Shown here piece by piece: positions 1-6,238 of a DNA stretch of 7,708 bases. The notes beneath the pieces were generated by a model that saw nothing but the letters and a program-made list of their open reading frames with translations, was not told where the DNA came from and made no database searches. The stretch is taken from contig JAAVAY010000041.1 of the NCBI GenBank assembly GCA_014803815.1, positions 4,057 to 11,764 on the forward strand, in the 5' to 3' direction. Source of the DNA: Allobaculum sp. GTDB taxonomy: Bacteria; Bacillota_I; Bacilli_A; Erysipelotrichales; Erysipelotrichaceae. The translations under genes and the position numbers were made by a program. Positions within the stretch are counted from its first letter, which is position 1. Each line of letters opens with the position of its first letter.

Positions 1-1
1 C

Positions 2-754
2 TTACCATTCTGCTTTTACAAAGCGCCATAAGCCTAGGCTCAGCCAAATTATAAAGCTGATTCCAAAGTCCAAAAAGATAGGCCAATACGAAATATTTAT
101 CGGGGCAGAAAAATCGTGAAGAGCTAAAGAAACCAAATATCCAGCATAATCTTGCACATACCAAGCCCATAAAGGCGTATTGGCGACAAGAACACTCGGA
201 ATGACCAACAAGACATTGAATCCAATGGCTAAAACCGGTTTTTCAAACCAGACAAAGAGAGTCCAAATGCAAGCCAAACAGGGAAGCATGCTTACAAAAA
301 GTTTGAGACACCATAAACTCAAATAACCAATCGGCAAACCTTGATTTAAATGAAGGCGATACATGGTAATCCATCCCGCTATACTAAAGATTAAGAAAAA
401 AAGTAGGAGCTCTAAAACTAAAAACCAGACGAGAACTCCAAATTGAGCCAAACCGAGTTTAAAGCGAGAAATAGGAAGTGTTCCCATCTTGCGAGATCCG
501 CCTTGTCTATGCTCTTTAACGATCACCATCGCACACACCACAATCAGACTGAAAGGCAAAAAATAGTAAGCATACACCAAAGCGCTTTGAATAAACATCG
601 CTTTCCAAGGCTCGGTGTAATCGGGGGTGAAGTAGCGAGAGATATTCGCGATGCCGGAAATCACCACTAAAAAAGGAGCCAACAAAAGCAAGGGAAGGAT
701 ATGTGTACGCTTGGTTTTGAAAAGCTCGATTTGAAACAATTGCCAAATGTTCAT
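2..754 (-). CDS. ABC-2 type permease, lantibiotic-immunity class (LanE/LanG-like), second permease
   Basis: Integral membrane subunit of about 250 residues that should pair with the neighbouring permease and ATPase to move a cationic or lantibiotic-type peptide away from the cytoplasmic membrane. I see six hydrophobic segments, near residues 19-38, 58-79, 103-131, 147-169, 173-192 and 228-245. The loop after segment 2 carries a coupling-like patch at about 81-99, containing GGSRKMGTLPISRFK, the pattern LanE/LanG-type permeases use to contact the ATPase. The open frame runs upstream to 898, but the start at 754 is preferred. It has an AAAGGAGG site 5 bases before it and makes an ATGA overlap with the stop of the preceding permease, and the extra 48 residues would lie inside that gene. 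The stop is at 2-4, so the gene is complete. Family assignment is by topology and context; the exact substrate is inferred. Confidence 0.85.
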   Translation of the reverse strand: MNIWQLFQIELFKTKRTHILPLLLLAPFLVVISGIANISRYFTPDYTEPWKAMFIQSALVYAYYFLPFSLIVVCAMVIVKEHRQGGSRKMGTLPISRFKLGLAQFGVLVWFLVLELLLFFLIFSIAGWITMYRLHLNQGLPIGYLSLWCLKLFVSMLPCLACIWTLFVWFEKPVLAIGFNVLLVIPSVLVANTPLWAWYVQDYAGYLVSLALHDFSAPINISYWPIFLDFGISFIIWLSLGLWRFVKAEW

Positions 755-1485
755 ACGCGCCTCCTTTGGCTGGTGTATAAACCCAGTCCTAAAAAAAGCA
801 GGGTTTCTAATAAAGCAATCAAACAAAGTGTCCACGAGACCTTTCCTTGTAAAAGAAGAGCTGGTTTTAAAAGCAACAAAAAGGGATTGATCAGCCACAA
901 GTTTGAGCCTTGCGCTAATGCCATCGCGCTAAAAAAGCCAGCGATTCCGATGCCTAAAGGAATCCAGATTGTCTCAAAAAGAGAAGCGATCCATACCATC
1001 AAGCTTAAAGCGGGCACAGATAATCCAACCATGTAAAGCGAAAAGCCAATCCAAGTGGAAAGCGAAAAGGTATGAGGCGGTAACATGAAAAGGCCAATCC
1101 CTAAAAGAGCTAAGCTTTCCAGTCCAATCGCCAAACCTAAAGCCAAGGAAAGTAAAAGAAATTTCGCTAGGTACACACTAGCCATGTTTAAAGACAAAGT
1201 CCATAGCTTTTCCAAACCATGCTCTTGAAATTCGAGATGATAAACTAAGCAACTACTGACGATGATGCCAAAGGCGTTGAAAAGGGCCATCATTCCATAG
1301 CTTTGCGTAAGCAAAATGTCCATAGGAGCCATATCCAATCCCAATAACGTCGTTTTACGCCAGGTAAAATTGGCTAAGGCGTAGAGACCACCAAAACAAC
1401 CCGCCATGACTAGACTCATAAAAGCTCCAGTGCGCTTTTCTTTTTTCCATTCCAAGCCAAGCAATTGAATAAAGGAAAGACTCAT
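751..1485 (-). CDS. ABC-2 type permease, lantibiotic-immunity class (LanE/LanG-like), first permease
   Basis: Membrane subunit of 244 residues, a paralogue-like partner of the downstream permease. Predicted helices lie near residues 20-40, 62-84, 103-133, 144-168, 172-191 and 219-238. A short charged loop after helix 2 (about 85-109, EFQEHGLEKLWTLSLN) matches the E-x-x-x-x-G-x-x-K/W-x-L pattern seen in the cytoplasmic coupling region of LanE/LanG and BcrB-type proteins. The N-terminus has a basic cluster (WKKEKR, 13-18) before helix 1, as expected for an inside-facing end. Both ends overlap neighbours by 4 bases (ATGA at 1482-1485 with the ATPase, and at 751-754 with the second permease), so the three genes are almost certainly co-translated. 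A GAAGGGAAAG site precedes the start. With two different permeases and one ATPase, the set has the LanF-E-G / CprA-B-C composition. Confidence 0.85.
   Translation of the reverse strand: MSLSFIQLLGLEWKKEKRTGAFMSLVMAGCFGGLYALANFTWRKTTLLGLDMAPMDILLTQSYGMMALFNAFGIIVSSCLVYHLEFQEHGLEKLWTLSLNMASVYLAKFLLLSLALGLAIGLESLALLGIGLFMLPPHTFSLSTWIGFSLYMVGLSVPALSLMVWIASLFETIWIPLGIGIAGFFSAMALAQGSNLWLINPFLLLLKPALLLQGKVSWTLCLIALLETLLFLGLGLYTSQRRRV
760..767 (-). promoter_or_regulatory. Ribosome binding site that fixes the start of the second permease
   Basis: Reads AAAGGAGG on the minus strand, 5 bases before the ATG at 754. It is a near-perfect Shine-Dalgarno inside the last codons of the upstream permease gene, and it rules out the longer in-frame start at 898. 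Confidence 0.8.
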
Positions 1486-2267
1486 GCTTTCCCTTCTTTC
1501 TGAGAAGAAGCCTGCATCTTTTCTTTTCGCTTAGCGTTATCTTGTTCAATCATTGTCAAAAAGATATCCTCCAAATCACGGCCAAAATGGTGGGCTTTGG
1601 CATAGTCTTCAAGGCTTTGTAAAGAGCCCTCAAAGAGTAGACGGCCATGGTTCACAATGCCGATATCATCCGCTACGCGCTCAACCTCTGAAAGCAAATG
1701 CGAAGAGATCAAAATGGTGCAGTCGTATTGCTTGGGAAGAGAACGAATCAAGCTACGAATTTCGTGAATACCGGCAGGATCCAATCCGTTGGTTGGCTCA
1801 TCCAAGATCAAAATTGGTGGTTGTCCTAGCAGTGCTCCGGCCAAGCCAAGTCGTTGCTTCATGCCAAGCGAATACGTTTTGGCTAAGCGATCGCCAAACT
1901 CGAAAAGGCCAACCATTTCTAAAGCTGGATCGACACATTCACTCGGCAGTTGTAAAAGACGACACAAGAGTTCTAAATTTTCTCTTCCCGTGAGGTTTGG
2001 ATAAAATGCCGGAAATTCAATAAATGAACCTACTAAGCGCAAGATCTTTTCCCGATCCTTAGGAAAATGCATGCCGGCCATTTCAACCATTCCACTAGTC
2101 GGCTTTGTCAAACCAAGCATCATCTTCATAAGAGTGGACTTTCCCGCTCCATTAGGACCAAGTAAGCCATAAATACGCTTAGGATACACATGCAAAGAGA
2201 CATCATCTACCGCCACGAAGTCTTTGTATTGTTTACTCAAATGTTCTGTTTTCAAAATGGGATTCAT
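1482..2267 (-). CDS. ABC transporter ATPase, LanF/BcrA/CprA-like (antimicrobial peptide resistance)
   Basis: Cytoplasmic ATPase of 261 residues that powers the two permeases downstream. Visible motifs: Walker A GPNGAGKST at 37-45, signature SLGMK at 133-137, Walker B ILILDEP at 152-158, D-loop GLDP at 161-164 and switch histidine H190. At the Q-loop position the sequence reads SFIEFPAFYP (81-90), with glutamate E84 in place of glutamine. This 'E-loop' with the PxFYxNLTxxENL context is characteristic of LanF-type lantibiotic immunity ATPases and BcrA relatives, and it is the best evidence for the subfamily. The C-terminal tail (about 240-261) is short, charged and rich in K/E/Q. The start at 2267 follows a GGGGGAG site. 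It is the first gene of the leftward operon and diverges from a two-component system that probably controls it. Bacitracin, lantibiotic or host-defence peptide could be the substrate; the sequence does not decide. Confidence 0.92.
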   Translation of the reverse strand: MNPILKTEHLSKQYKDFVAVDDVSLHVYPKRIYGLLGPNGAGKSTLMKMMLGLTKPTSGMVEMAGMHFPKDREKILRLVGSFIEFPAFYPNLTGRENLELLCRLLQLPSECVDPALEMVGLFEFGDRLAKTYSLGMKQRLGLAGALLGQPPILILDEPTNGLDPAGIHEIRSLIRSLPKQYDCTILISSHLLSEVERVADDIGIVNHGRLLFEGSLQSLEDYAKAHHFGRDLEDIFLTMIEQDNAKRKEKMQASSQKEGKA

Positions 2268-2320
2268 CTTTCTCCCCCTTTCTTGGCTTTAGCTTAAAAA
2301 AGCGTTCTTTTCTTTACCTA

Positions 2321-2333
2321 CCTTCCTCCTTAC
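2321..2333 (-). promoter_or_regulatory. Unused Shine-Dalgarno-like element in the 5' leader (STAB-SD candidate)
   Basis: On the minus strand this reads GTAAGGAGGAAGG, a better Shine-Dalgarno than the one used by the ATPase gene, yet no ATG, GTG or TTG follows at a usable distance. It lies 50-60 bases upstream of the ATPase start and only a few bases inside the transcript start predicted from the promoter at 2344-2371. In Bacillus such orphan sites close to an mRNA 5' end (cryIIIA-type STAB-SD) bind 30S subunits and protect the message from 5' exonuclease. That function is inferred here. Confidence 0.4.
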
Positions 2334-2343
2334 TTTTGCCTGA

Positions 2344-2371
2344 CTTTTAAAAAAAGGCCTAGAGGAGTCAA
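2344..2371 (-). promoter_or_regulatory. Candidate promoter of the leftward ABC transporter operon
   Basis: Minus strand TTGACT (2371-2366; five of six consensus matches), a 16-bp spacer, then TAAAAG (2349-2344; four of six). The weak -10 would suit an activated promoter. Transcription would begin near 2337, giving a leader of about 70 bases. No comparably good promoter is visible on the plus strand for the response regulator in the same 215-bp gap. Confidence 0.45.
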
Positions 2372-2389
2372 AAAGGGAGTGGCATACTG

Positions 2390-2443
2390 AGCCAAAAGGC
2401 AAAGAAAAAAGCCAAAGAAAGAGAAAACGAAAGAAAAGCCGAA
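2390..2443. repeat. AGCCRAA direct repeats upstream of the transporter promoter
   Basis: AGCCAAA occurs at 2390-2396 and again at 2410-2416, 20 bp apart (about two helical turns). A variant, AGCCGAA, occurs at 2437-2443. All lie upstream of the predicted leftward -35, a normal place for an OmpR-family activator. The stretch is very purine-rich, so chance similarity is a real possibility. Confidence 0.3.
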
Positions 2444-2482
2444 AGTAAACAAGAAGAAAAGAGAAGATAGAGGATCAAGATT

Positions 2483-3184
2483 ATGGAGAGTTTTCTAAAA
2501 GAGAAAAAGGTGCTTTTGGTTGACGATGAGGAAGAAATTCTCAATTTATTGCACGCCTTTTTAAGGCAAGCAGGATTTGAGCATCTTGCCTTGGCTAAGA
2601 CGAGCCAGCAAGCGCTCGCTATAGCCAAAAGCTTTGAACCGGATATCGCTATTTTGGATATCATGCTTCCCGATGGCGATGGATTTGCGCTTTTTGCCGC
2701 CTTACGCCAACAACGCAATTTTCCAGTGCTGTTTTTAAGTGCGCGCGATGAAGCTCAAAGCAAGCTTACCGGCCTTGGTCTAGGAGCAGATGATTACATC
2801 GCCAAACCTTTTTTGCCCCAAGAACTTGTACTCCGCCTACAAGCGGTATTGCGCCGCTGTTACAAGGAACAAGCTACCCGTTTATCTTTAGCTGCTTGTG
2901 AAATCGATTTTGATCAGGCTCTCGTCTTTCGCCAAGATGAAACGCTTTCCCTAACAGCGATGGAATTTCGTCTGCTCGAAACGCTAGCCCAAAATCTCGG
3001 ACGCATTGTGACAGTGGATACCATTTGCGAAGTACTTTGGGGAAGTTCTGCTTTTGGGTATGAAAATAGCCTCAATGCACACATTCGACGTATTCGCGAA
3101 AAGATTGAAGCCAACCCTTCCAAACCAGTTTCGCTTTTGACCATCAAAGGACTGGGCTATAAGCTCGTGGCAAAAGCCTCATGA
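2483..3184 (+). CDS. OmpR-family response regulator (LanR/CprR-like)
   Basis: DNA-binding response regulator of 233 residues, the usual length for the OmpR/PhoB family. The receiver domain covers about 8-125: acidic pair D14/D15, phospho-acceptor D59 in AILDIMLPDGDG, switch residue S86 in FLSAR, and conserved K108-P109. A winged helix-turn-helix follows at about 132-230, with the transactivation segment SLTAMEFRLLETL (156-168), a recognition helix around NSLNAHIRRIREKIE (195-209) and the wing IKGLGYKL (221-228). The start at 2483 follows an AGAGG site with a 9-base gap. The stop overlaps the kinase start by 4 bases. Divergent placement next to the LanFEG-like operon suggests it activates that operon when the kinase senses a peptide. 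This matches the arrangement in nisin/subtilin-type immunity loci and in the clostridial cpr system, but the target is inferred. Confidence 0.93.
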   Translation: MESFLKEKKVLLVDDEEEILNLLHAFLRQAGFEHLALAKTSQQALAIAKSFEPDIAILDIMLPDGDGFALFAALRQQRNFPVLFLSARDEAQSKLTGLGLGADDYIAKPFLPQELVLRLQAVLRRCYKEQATRLSLAACEIDFDQALVFRQDETLSLTAMEFRLLETLAQNLGRIVTVDTICEVLWGSSAFGYENSLNAHIRRIREKIEANPSKPVSLLTIKGLGYKLVAKAS

Positions 3185-4623
3185 AAAATCCAAAATCAGA
3201 GGAATCCAGCCCTATTTTTCAAGGGATAGGGCGTTATTTCGCCAAATGGTTGTTTTCGTGGCTCGGTCTTTTAGGAATGGGGCTTTTTCTCAATGCCCTT
3301 TTATTTGGATTGGTGTTTTTCACGGCCATTCATGAGGCTTATCACCAAAGCTCGCCTTCCAAACTTTTGGATCAGGTAGAACAAGGCTTAGAAAAACAAA
3401 GTTCCATCTATTCGTCTGCTCTTTCTTTGCCTCTTGAATTACAAGACACGCTTCGTCAAGATGAGGTGTGGATGTTTTTGCTGGACGAAAGCGGAAAGCA
3501 AAAAGCCTCTTTTTTGACTCCCACCTCTATACCCACTCAATTTTCCATTGGCGAGATCGCTCAATTTTCTAAAGGCTTTTTGAATGACTATCCCGTCTTC
3601 GTTCGCCCTTTAAACCAAGGACTTTTAGTGCTTGGCTATCCCAAAGATAGCTTTTTCAAGTTTACGACCAACTATCTTCCCATCCAGGTTATCAAGCAGC
3701 TTATGTGGTTTGTCCCCTGTCTTTTTATTTTGGATGCGCTATTTCTATTTGGAGTCTATGTCTTTTCAAAACGTCAAGTGGTTCAAAAAAGTGAGCCTTT
3801 GATTGAGGCGATTGCTCATTTAGCTAAGGGACAATCCTTTGATCTCAAAGAAAAAGGGGAGTTAGCTCCCCTTGCCCAAAGTCTCAATGAGGCTTCCAAG
3901 CGCTTGCATCAACAAAACCAAGCGCGAGCCAATTGGATCGTGGGTGTCTCACACGATATTCGTACTCCCCTTTCTTTAATCATCGGACATGCCCAACGCA
4001 TCAAAGAGAGGCCAAGCGCGACCCATTTCATTCAAGATCAAGCCAAGAGCATTCAAAACGATGCTTTTCAAATTGAAAATCTCATCCAAGATCTCAATTG
4101 TGTCTCAAAACTTGAATACGATATGCAACCACTTGAAAAAAAGCCAATTTTACTAGCTAAGCTTTTACGCAGCGTCGTCGCTCAAGTGCTCAATACTGAA
4201 CTAGATGAGAGCTACACCATTGAACTAGAAATTCCCGCCGCTACAAGTGGACTCATTCTCAATGGCGATGAGCGCCTGCTGAGTCGAGCGATCTTCAATC
4301 TCTTGATGAATGCCATTCGTCACAATCCTCAAGGTTGCCAAATCACAGTAGGTTTAAATCAAACCGACAAGAGCCTACGTATCTTTGTTCAAGATAATGG
4401 AGTTGGCTTATCCAAAGAAGTGCTTGAATCCCTTGGACGCCCCCACTACTTACAAAGCGATGAGAACCGTTTGGATTTACGCCATGGACTTGGCTTATTG
4501 TTGGTAGAACGTATCACCCATAGTCATGGAGGAAATTTTACCCTTCAAAATCGCCAGCCGGGCCAAGGCGTTTTAGCACTCCTTTCCTTTCCTCAAGATC
4601 TCATGATGGAAAAAGCCATTTGA
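3181..4623 (+). CDS. Membrane sensor histidine kinase with extracytoplasmic domain (LanK-like)
   Basis: Sensor kinase of 480 residues, partner of the preceding regulator. Transmembrane helices lie near 22-50 and 173-197, enclosing about 120 extracytoplasmic residues; a HAMP-like linker covers about 198-245. The dimerisation/phospho-acceptor helix has VSHDIRTPLS with H258. The ATPase domain shows the N-box around FNLLMNAIRHNP (372-383, N377), the G1 box DNGVGL (405-410) and the G2 box HGLGLLLV (435-442). The sizeable outer domain separates it from BceS-type intramembrane kinases and places it with NisK/SpaK-like sensors that read peptide outside the cell. The start overlaps the regulator stop (ATGA, 3181-3184) and has no clear ribosome binding site, so translation probably depends on coupling. 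The stop codon lies within the downstream terminator stem. The ligand is unknown. Confidence 0.92.
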   Translation: MKNPKSEESSPIFQGIGRYFAKWLFSWLGLLGMGLFLNALLFGLVFFTAIHEAYHQSSPSKLLDQVEQGLEKQSSIYSSALSLPLELQDTLRQDEVWMFLLDESGKQKASFLTPTSIPTQFSIGEIAQFSKGFLNDYPVFVRPLNQGLLVLGYPKDSFFKFTTNYLPIQVIKQLMWFVPCLFILDALFLFGVYVFSKRQVVQKSEPLIEAIAHLAKGQSFDLKEKGELAPLAQSLNEASKRLHQQNQARANWIVGVSHDIRTPLSLIIGHAQRIKERPSATHFIQDQAKSIQNDAFQIENLIQDLNCVSKLEYDMQPLEKKPILLAKLLRSVVAQVLNTELDESYTIELEIPAATSGLILNGDERLLSRAIFNLLMNAIRHNPQGCQITVGLNQTDKSLRIFVQDNGVGLSKEVLESLGRPHYLQSDENRLDLRHGLGLLLVERITHSHGGNFTLQNRQPGQGVLALLSFPQDLMMEKAI

Positions 4624-4656
4624 GATGGTCTCAAAACCATCTTAAATGGCTTTTTC
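4609..4656. terminator. Bidirectional intrinsic terminator between convergent genes
   Basis: Inverted repeat with 21-base arms (4609-4629 and 4636-4656), a single mismatch and a 6-base loop. The arms begin GAAAAAGCC and end GGCTTTTTC, so both strands make a strong hairpin with a short U run. The left arm contains the last four codons and the TGA of the sensor kinase. The right arm ends 5 bases before the dehydrogenase stop codon at 4662. It should stop transcription from both sides. Confidence 0.88.
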
Positions 4657-4661
4657 ATTGG

Positions 4662-5459
4662 TTACCGCTTATTGACTAAATCGGCTAAATCACCAAAGAC
4701 AGGGGTAGCCAGTCCAAAGCCTCCTGATACATCCAAAATTTGACCCGTAACATAGGCCGCATCATCGCTAGCAAAATAGGCAACGGCTCCTGCGATTTCT
4801 TCAGGGGTTCCCATACGGCGAATGGGCGTATTTTTCAAAAACAACTCTTTGAAGTTTTCGGTAAGGTTTTCTTTGACTGCATCGGTAGCGGTCATTCCCG
4901 GCAATACGGCATTGCAGCGGATATTGTGTCGGGCTTCTTGTACGGCAATGAGTTTGGTCAAATAATTGATCGCTGCTTTGGAAGTCCCATAGGCGACTTG
5001 AGAAATATCGGGCACTTGGCCAGCAATAGAGGAGATATTGATGATGCTTCCACCACCATTTTTTTTCATGTAGCCAATGGCATTTTGACTGGCGCGAAAA
5101 ACGCTTTCTAAATTGACATTGATGATGGATTGAAATGTTTCATAGTCTGTATTAGAGATGGTTAAATCTTTAGCCGTATCGCTCGTTCCAAAGTTATTGA
5201 CCAAGATGTCAATCTTTCCTTCTTTTTGGACCACCGTATCGATCATGGTTTTGTAACAATCGCCATCATAGGCATCGAAGTACACTGAAGCTACATGGCC
5301 ACCTTTGCTATTGAGTTGAGCGGCAATCTCATCCGCATAGGCGGTACGGCGTGCAGCCATGTAGACTGTCGCGCCTTCTTGGGCTAAACGCTCGACAATC
5401 GCTAATCCAATCCCACGTGTAGAAGCGGTCACAAGCGCTACTTTTCCAGTTAACGACAT
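4662..5459 (-). CDS. hdhA: NADP-dependent 7-alpha-hydroxysteroid dehydrogenase-like SDR
   Basis: Cytoplasmic classical short-chain dehydrogenase of 265 residues. The likely reaction is reversible oxidation of the 7-alpha-hydroxyl of bile acids (cholate, chenodeoxycholate) to the 7-oxo form. Visible parts: cofactor loop TASTRGIG (11-18), arginines R37-R38 after strand 2 favouring NADP(H), NNFG (88-91), catalytic S144, Y157 and K161 (YGTSK), N114 completing the tetrad, and PGMTATD (187-193). Beyond generic SDR motifs, several stretches resemble the clostridial 7-alpha-HSDH sequences as I remember them: VYM-x-x-RR, VYFDAYDGD-x-YK-x-MIDT, GKIDILVNNFGT, PDIS-x-x-x-YG-x-SK, IRCNAVLPG and a C-terminal SGGFGLATP tail. 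The start at 5459 follows AGGAGGA at 5466-5472. The gene stands alone between two terminators. I saw no convincing -35/-10 pair, only a GATAAT-like box near 5495. Substrate position (7-alpha rather than another hydroxyl) is inferred from similarity. Confidence 0.8.
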   Translation of the reverse strand: MSLTGKVALVTASTRGIGLAIVERLAQEGATVYMAARRTAYADEIAAQLNSKGGHVASVYFDAYDGDCYKTMIDTVVQKEGKIDILVNNFGTSDTAKDLTISNTDYETFQSIINVNLESVFRASQNAIGYMKKNGGGSIINISSIAGQVPDISQVAYGTSKAAINYLTKLIAVQEARHNIRCNAVLPGMTATDAVKENLTENFKELFLKNTPIRRMGTPEEIAGAVAYFASDDAAYVTGQILDVSGGFGLATPVFGDLADLVNKR

Positions 5460-5584
5460 TCAAATTCCTCCTTTTTTGATGGATTTGGTCTTATTATCGA
5501 CGTTTTATTTTCAAAATTGGATTGGAATGCCTTTGGAACCTCTTTTTTCTTCGAACTTTTAGAAAAGCTTTTTTTAGCGAGCAT

Positions 5585-5609
5585 AAAAAAACGAATCCAA
5601 ATGGATTCG
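5585..5609 (-). terminator. Intrinsic terminator of the GntR-ABC operon
   Basis: Read leftward: a 7-bp stem CGAATCC / GGATTCG with a 4-base loop (5592-5609), followed by seven T residues (5591-5585). It lies 14 bases after the permease stop codon, in the right orientation and close to ideal for factor-independent termination. It also separates this operon from the dehydrogenase gene. Confidence 0.9.
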
Positions 5610-5623
5610 CTTTTAAAATCAGT

Positions 5624-6238
5624 CTAAAATTGCTTGGCTTTTAACCACTTGAGGCTGAGAAAAACAGAAAGAATCAACAAGAGAACTAAAATAAGGGGAA
5701 GACCGATTTCAATCCACAACAAGTATTCCTTTAAAAAGGCCAAATCTTGAAAAGAAAATTGATCTTGTACCAGACCTATTCCTAAAAATAAACCAGCGGT
5801 CAGCGCCATCGAAATGAAAACTGCTTTGTCTTGAAAGCGGATGACCAAAGGGATCATGATAATACTCAAAAGTAGGACTCCAACAAGCGCCATTCCGCTT
5901 GACCACACACTATCCTCTAGGCTCATTTTTCCAAGGGCAACATTTAACAAGCTTAGGATCAAGCCAAAGAAAAGAGGAAGGCTTATCACAAGCAAATATT
6001 TTTCTGCGATAAATTGAGCGTTGGAAAAAGGCAAGGTAAAGAAAAAGGGGCCAGTATGTTTTTCGAGTTCTAAAATAATCGTTTTAATGGCAAACATGGC
6101 CAAATATATCGTTCCAAAGCCAACCATAAAATTCGGCATGTCCAAAACAGTATATAAAATCGTCAAGGCGATTAGAATGACCCATAAAAGCGTTTGTTTT
6201 TTAAAGATCATCAAATCGTGAATGAATAAGCCTCTCAT
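5624..6238 (-). CDS. ABC-2 type permease of the GntR-regulated transporter
   Basis: Small membrane subunit of 204 residues with six predicted helices (about 17-34, 37-55, 82-102, 113-133, 138-156, 173-197). It resembles the short ABC-2 permeases found beside YtrA-type repressors. Cytoplasmic residues around 57-82 (ELEKHTGPFFFTLPFSNAQF then EKYL) follow the E-x-x-x-x-x-x-x-x-x-LP-x-S pattern expected where this family touches its ATPase. The start at 6238 makes an ATGA overlap with the ATPase stop and has an AAGGAGAG site 7 bases upstream. It is the only permease in the operon, so the transporter probably uses a homodimer of this protein. Export of peptides or toxic amphiphiles is a reasonable guess from family context; nothing in the sequence fixes the substrate. 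Confidence 0.85.
   Translation of the reverse strand: MRGLFIHDLMIFKKQTLLWVILIALTILYTVLDMPNFMVGFGTIYLAMFAIKTIILELEKHTGPFFFTLPFSNAQFIAEKYLLVISLPLFFGLILSLLNVALGKMSLEDSVWSSGMALVGVLLLSIIMIPLVIRFQDKAVFISMALTAGLFLGIGLVQDQFSFQDLAFLKEYLLWIEIGLPLILVLLLILSVFLSLKWLKAKQF

Noticed and set aside
755..898. Upstream extension of the second permease frame (48 extra residues)
   Set aside because: It lies inside the first permease gene, is not hydrophobic like the rest, and the start at 754 has a near-perfect ribosome binding site and an ATGA overlap.
1553..2004. Plus-strand open frames antisense to the first ABC ATPase
   Set aside because: Shadow frames opposite a gene with all ABC ATPase motifs; no motif of their own and no usable ribosome binding site noticed.
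2360..2470. Open plus-strand frame rich in Lys/Glu/Arg just before the response regulator
   Set aside because: It has no ATG, GTG or TTG start in frame. The composition is what A/G-rich leader DNA gives when translated, so I do not call a leader peptide.
2268..2482. Possible lanthipeptide or other small precursor gene in the divergent gap
   Set aside because: I found no frame with a start codon, ribosome binding site and Cys/Ser/Thr-rich C-terminus in this gap.
2368..2718. Minus-strand frame of 116 codons antisense to the regulator start
   Set aside because: Low-complexity Ser/Leu/Phe-rich translation of the complementary strand of the purine-rich region and regulator gene. It shows no domain pattern.
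5545..5580. A/T-rich hairpin (CTTTT-AG-AAAAG followed by T residues) upstream of the dehydrogenase
   Set aside because: The stem has almost no G/C pairs, so it would be too weak as a terminator, and the clear terminator at 5585-5609 already ends the neighbouring operon.
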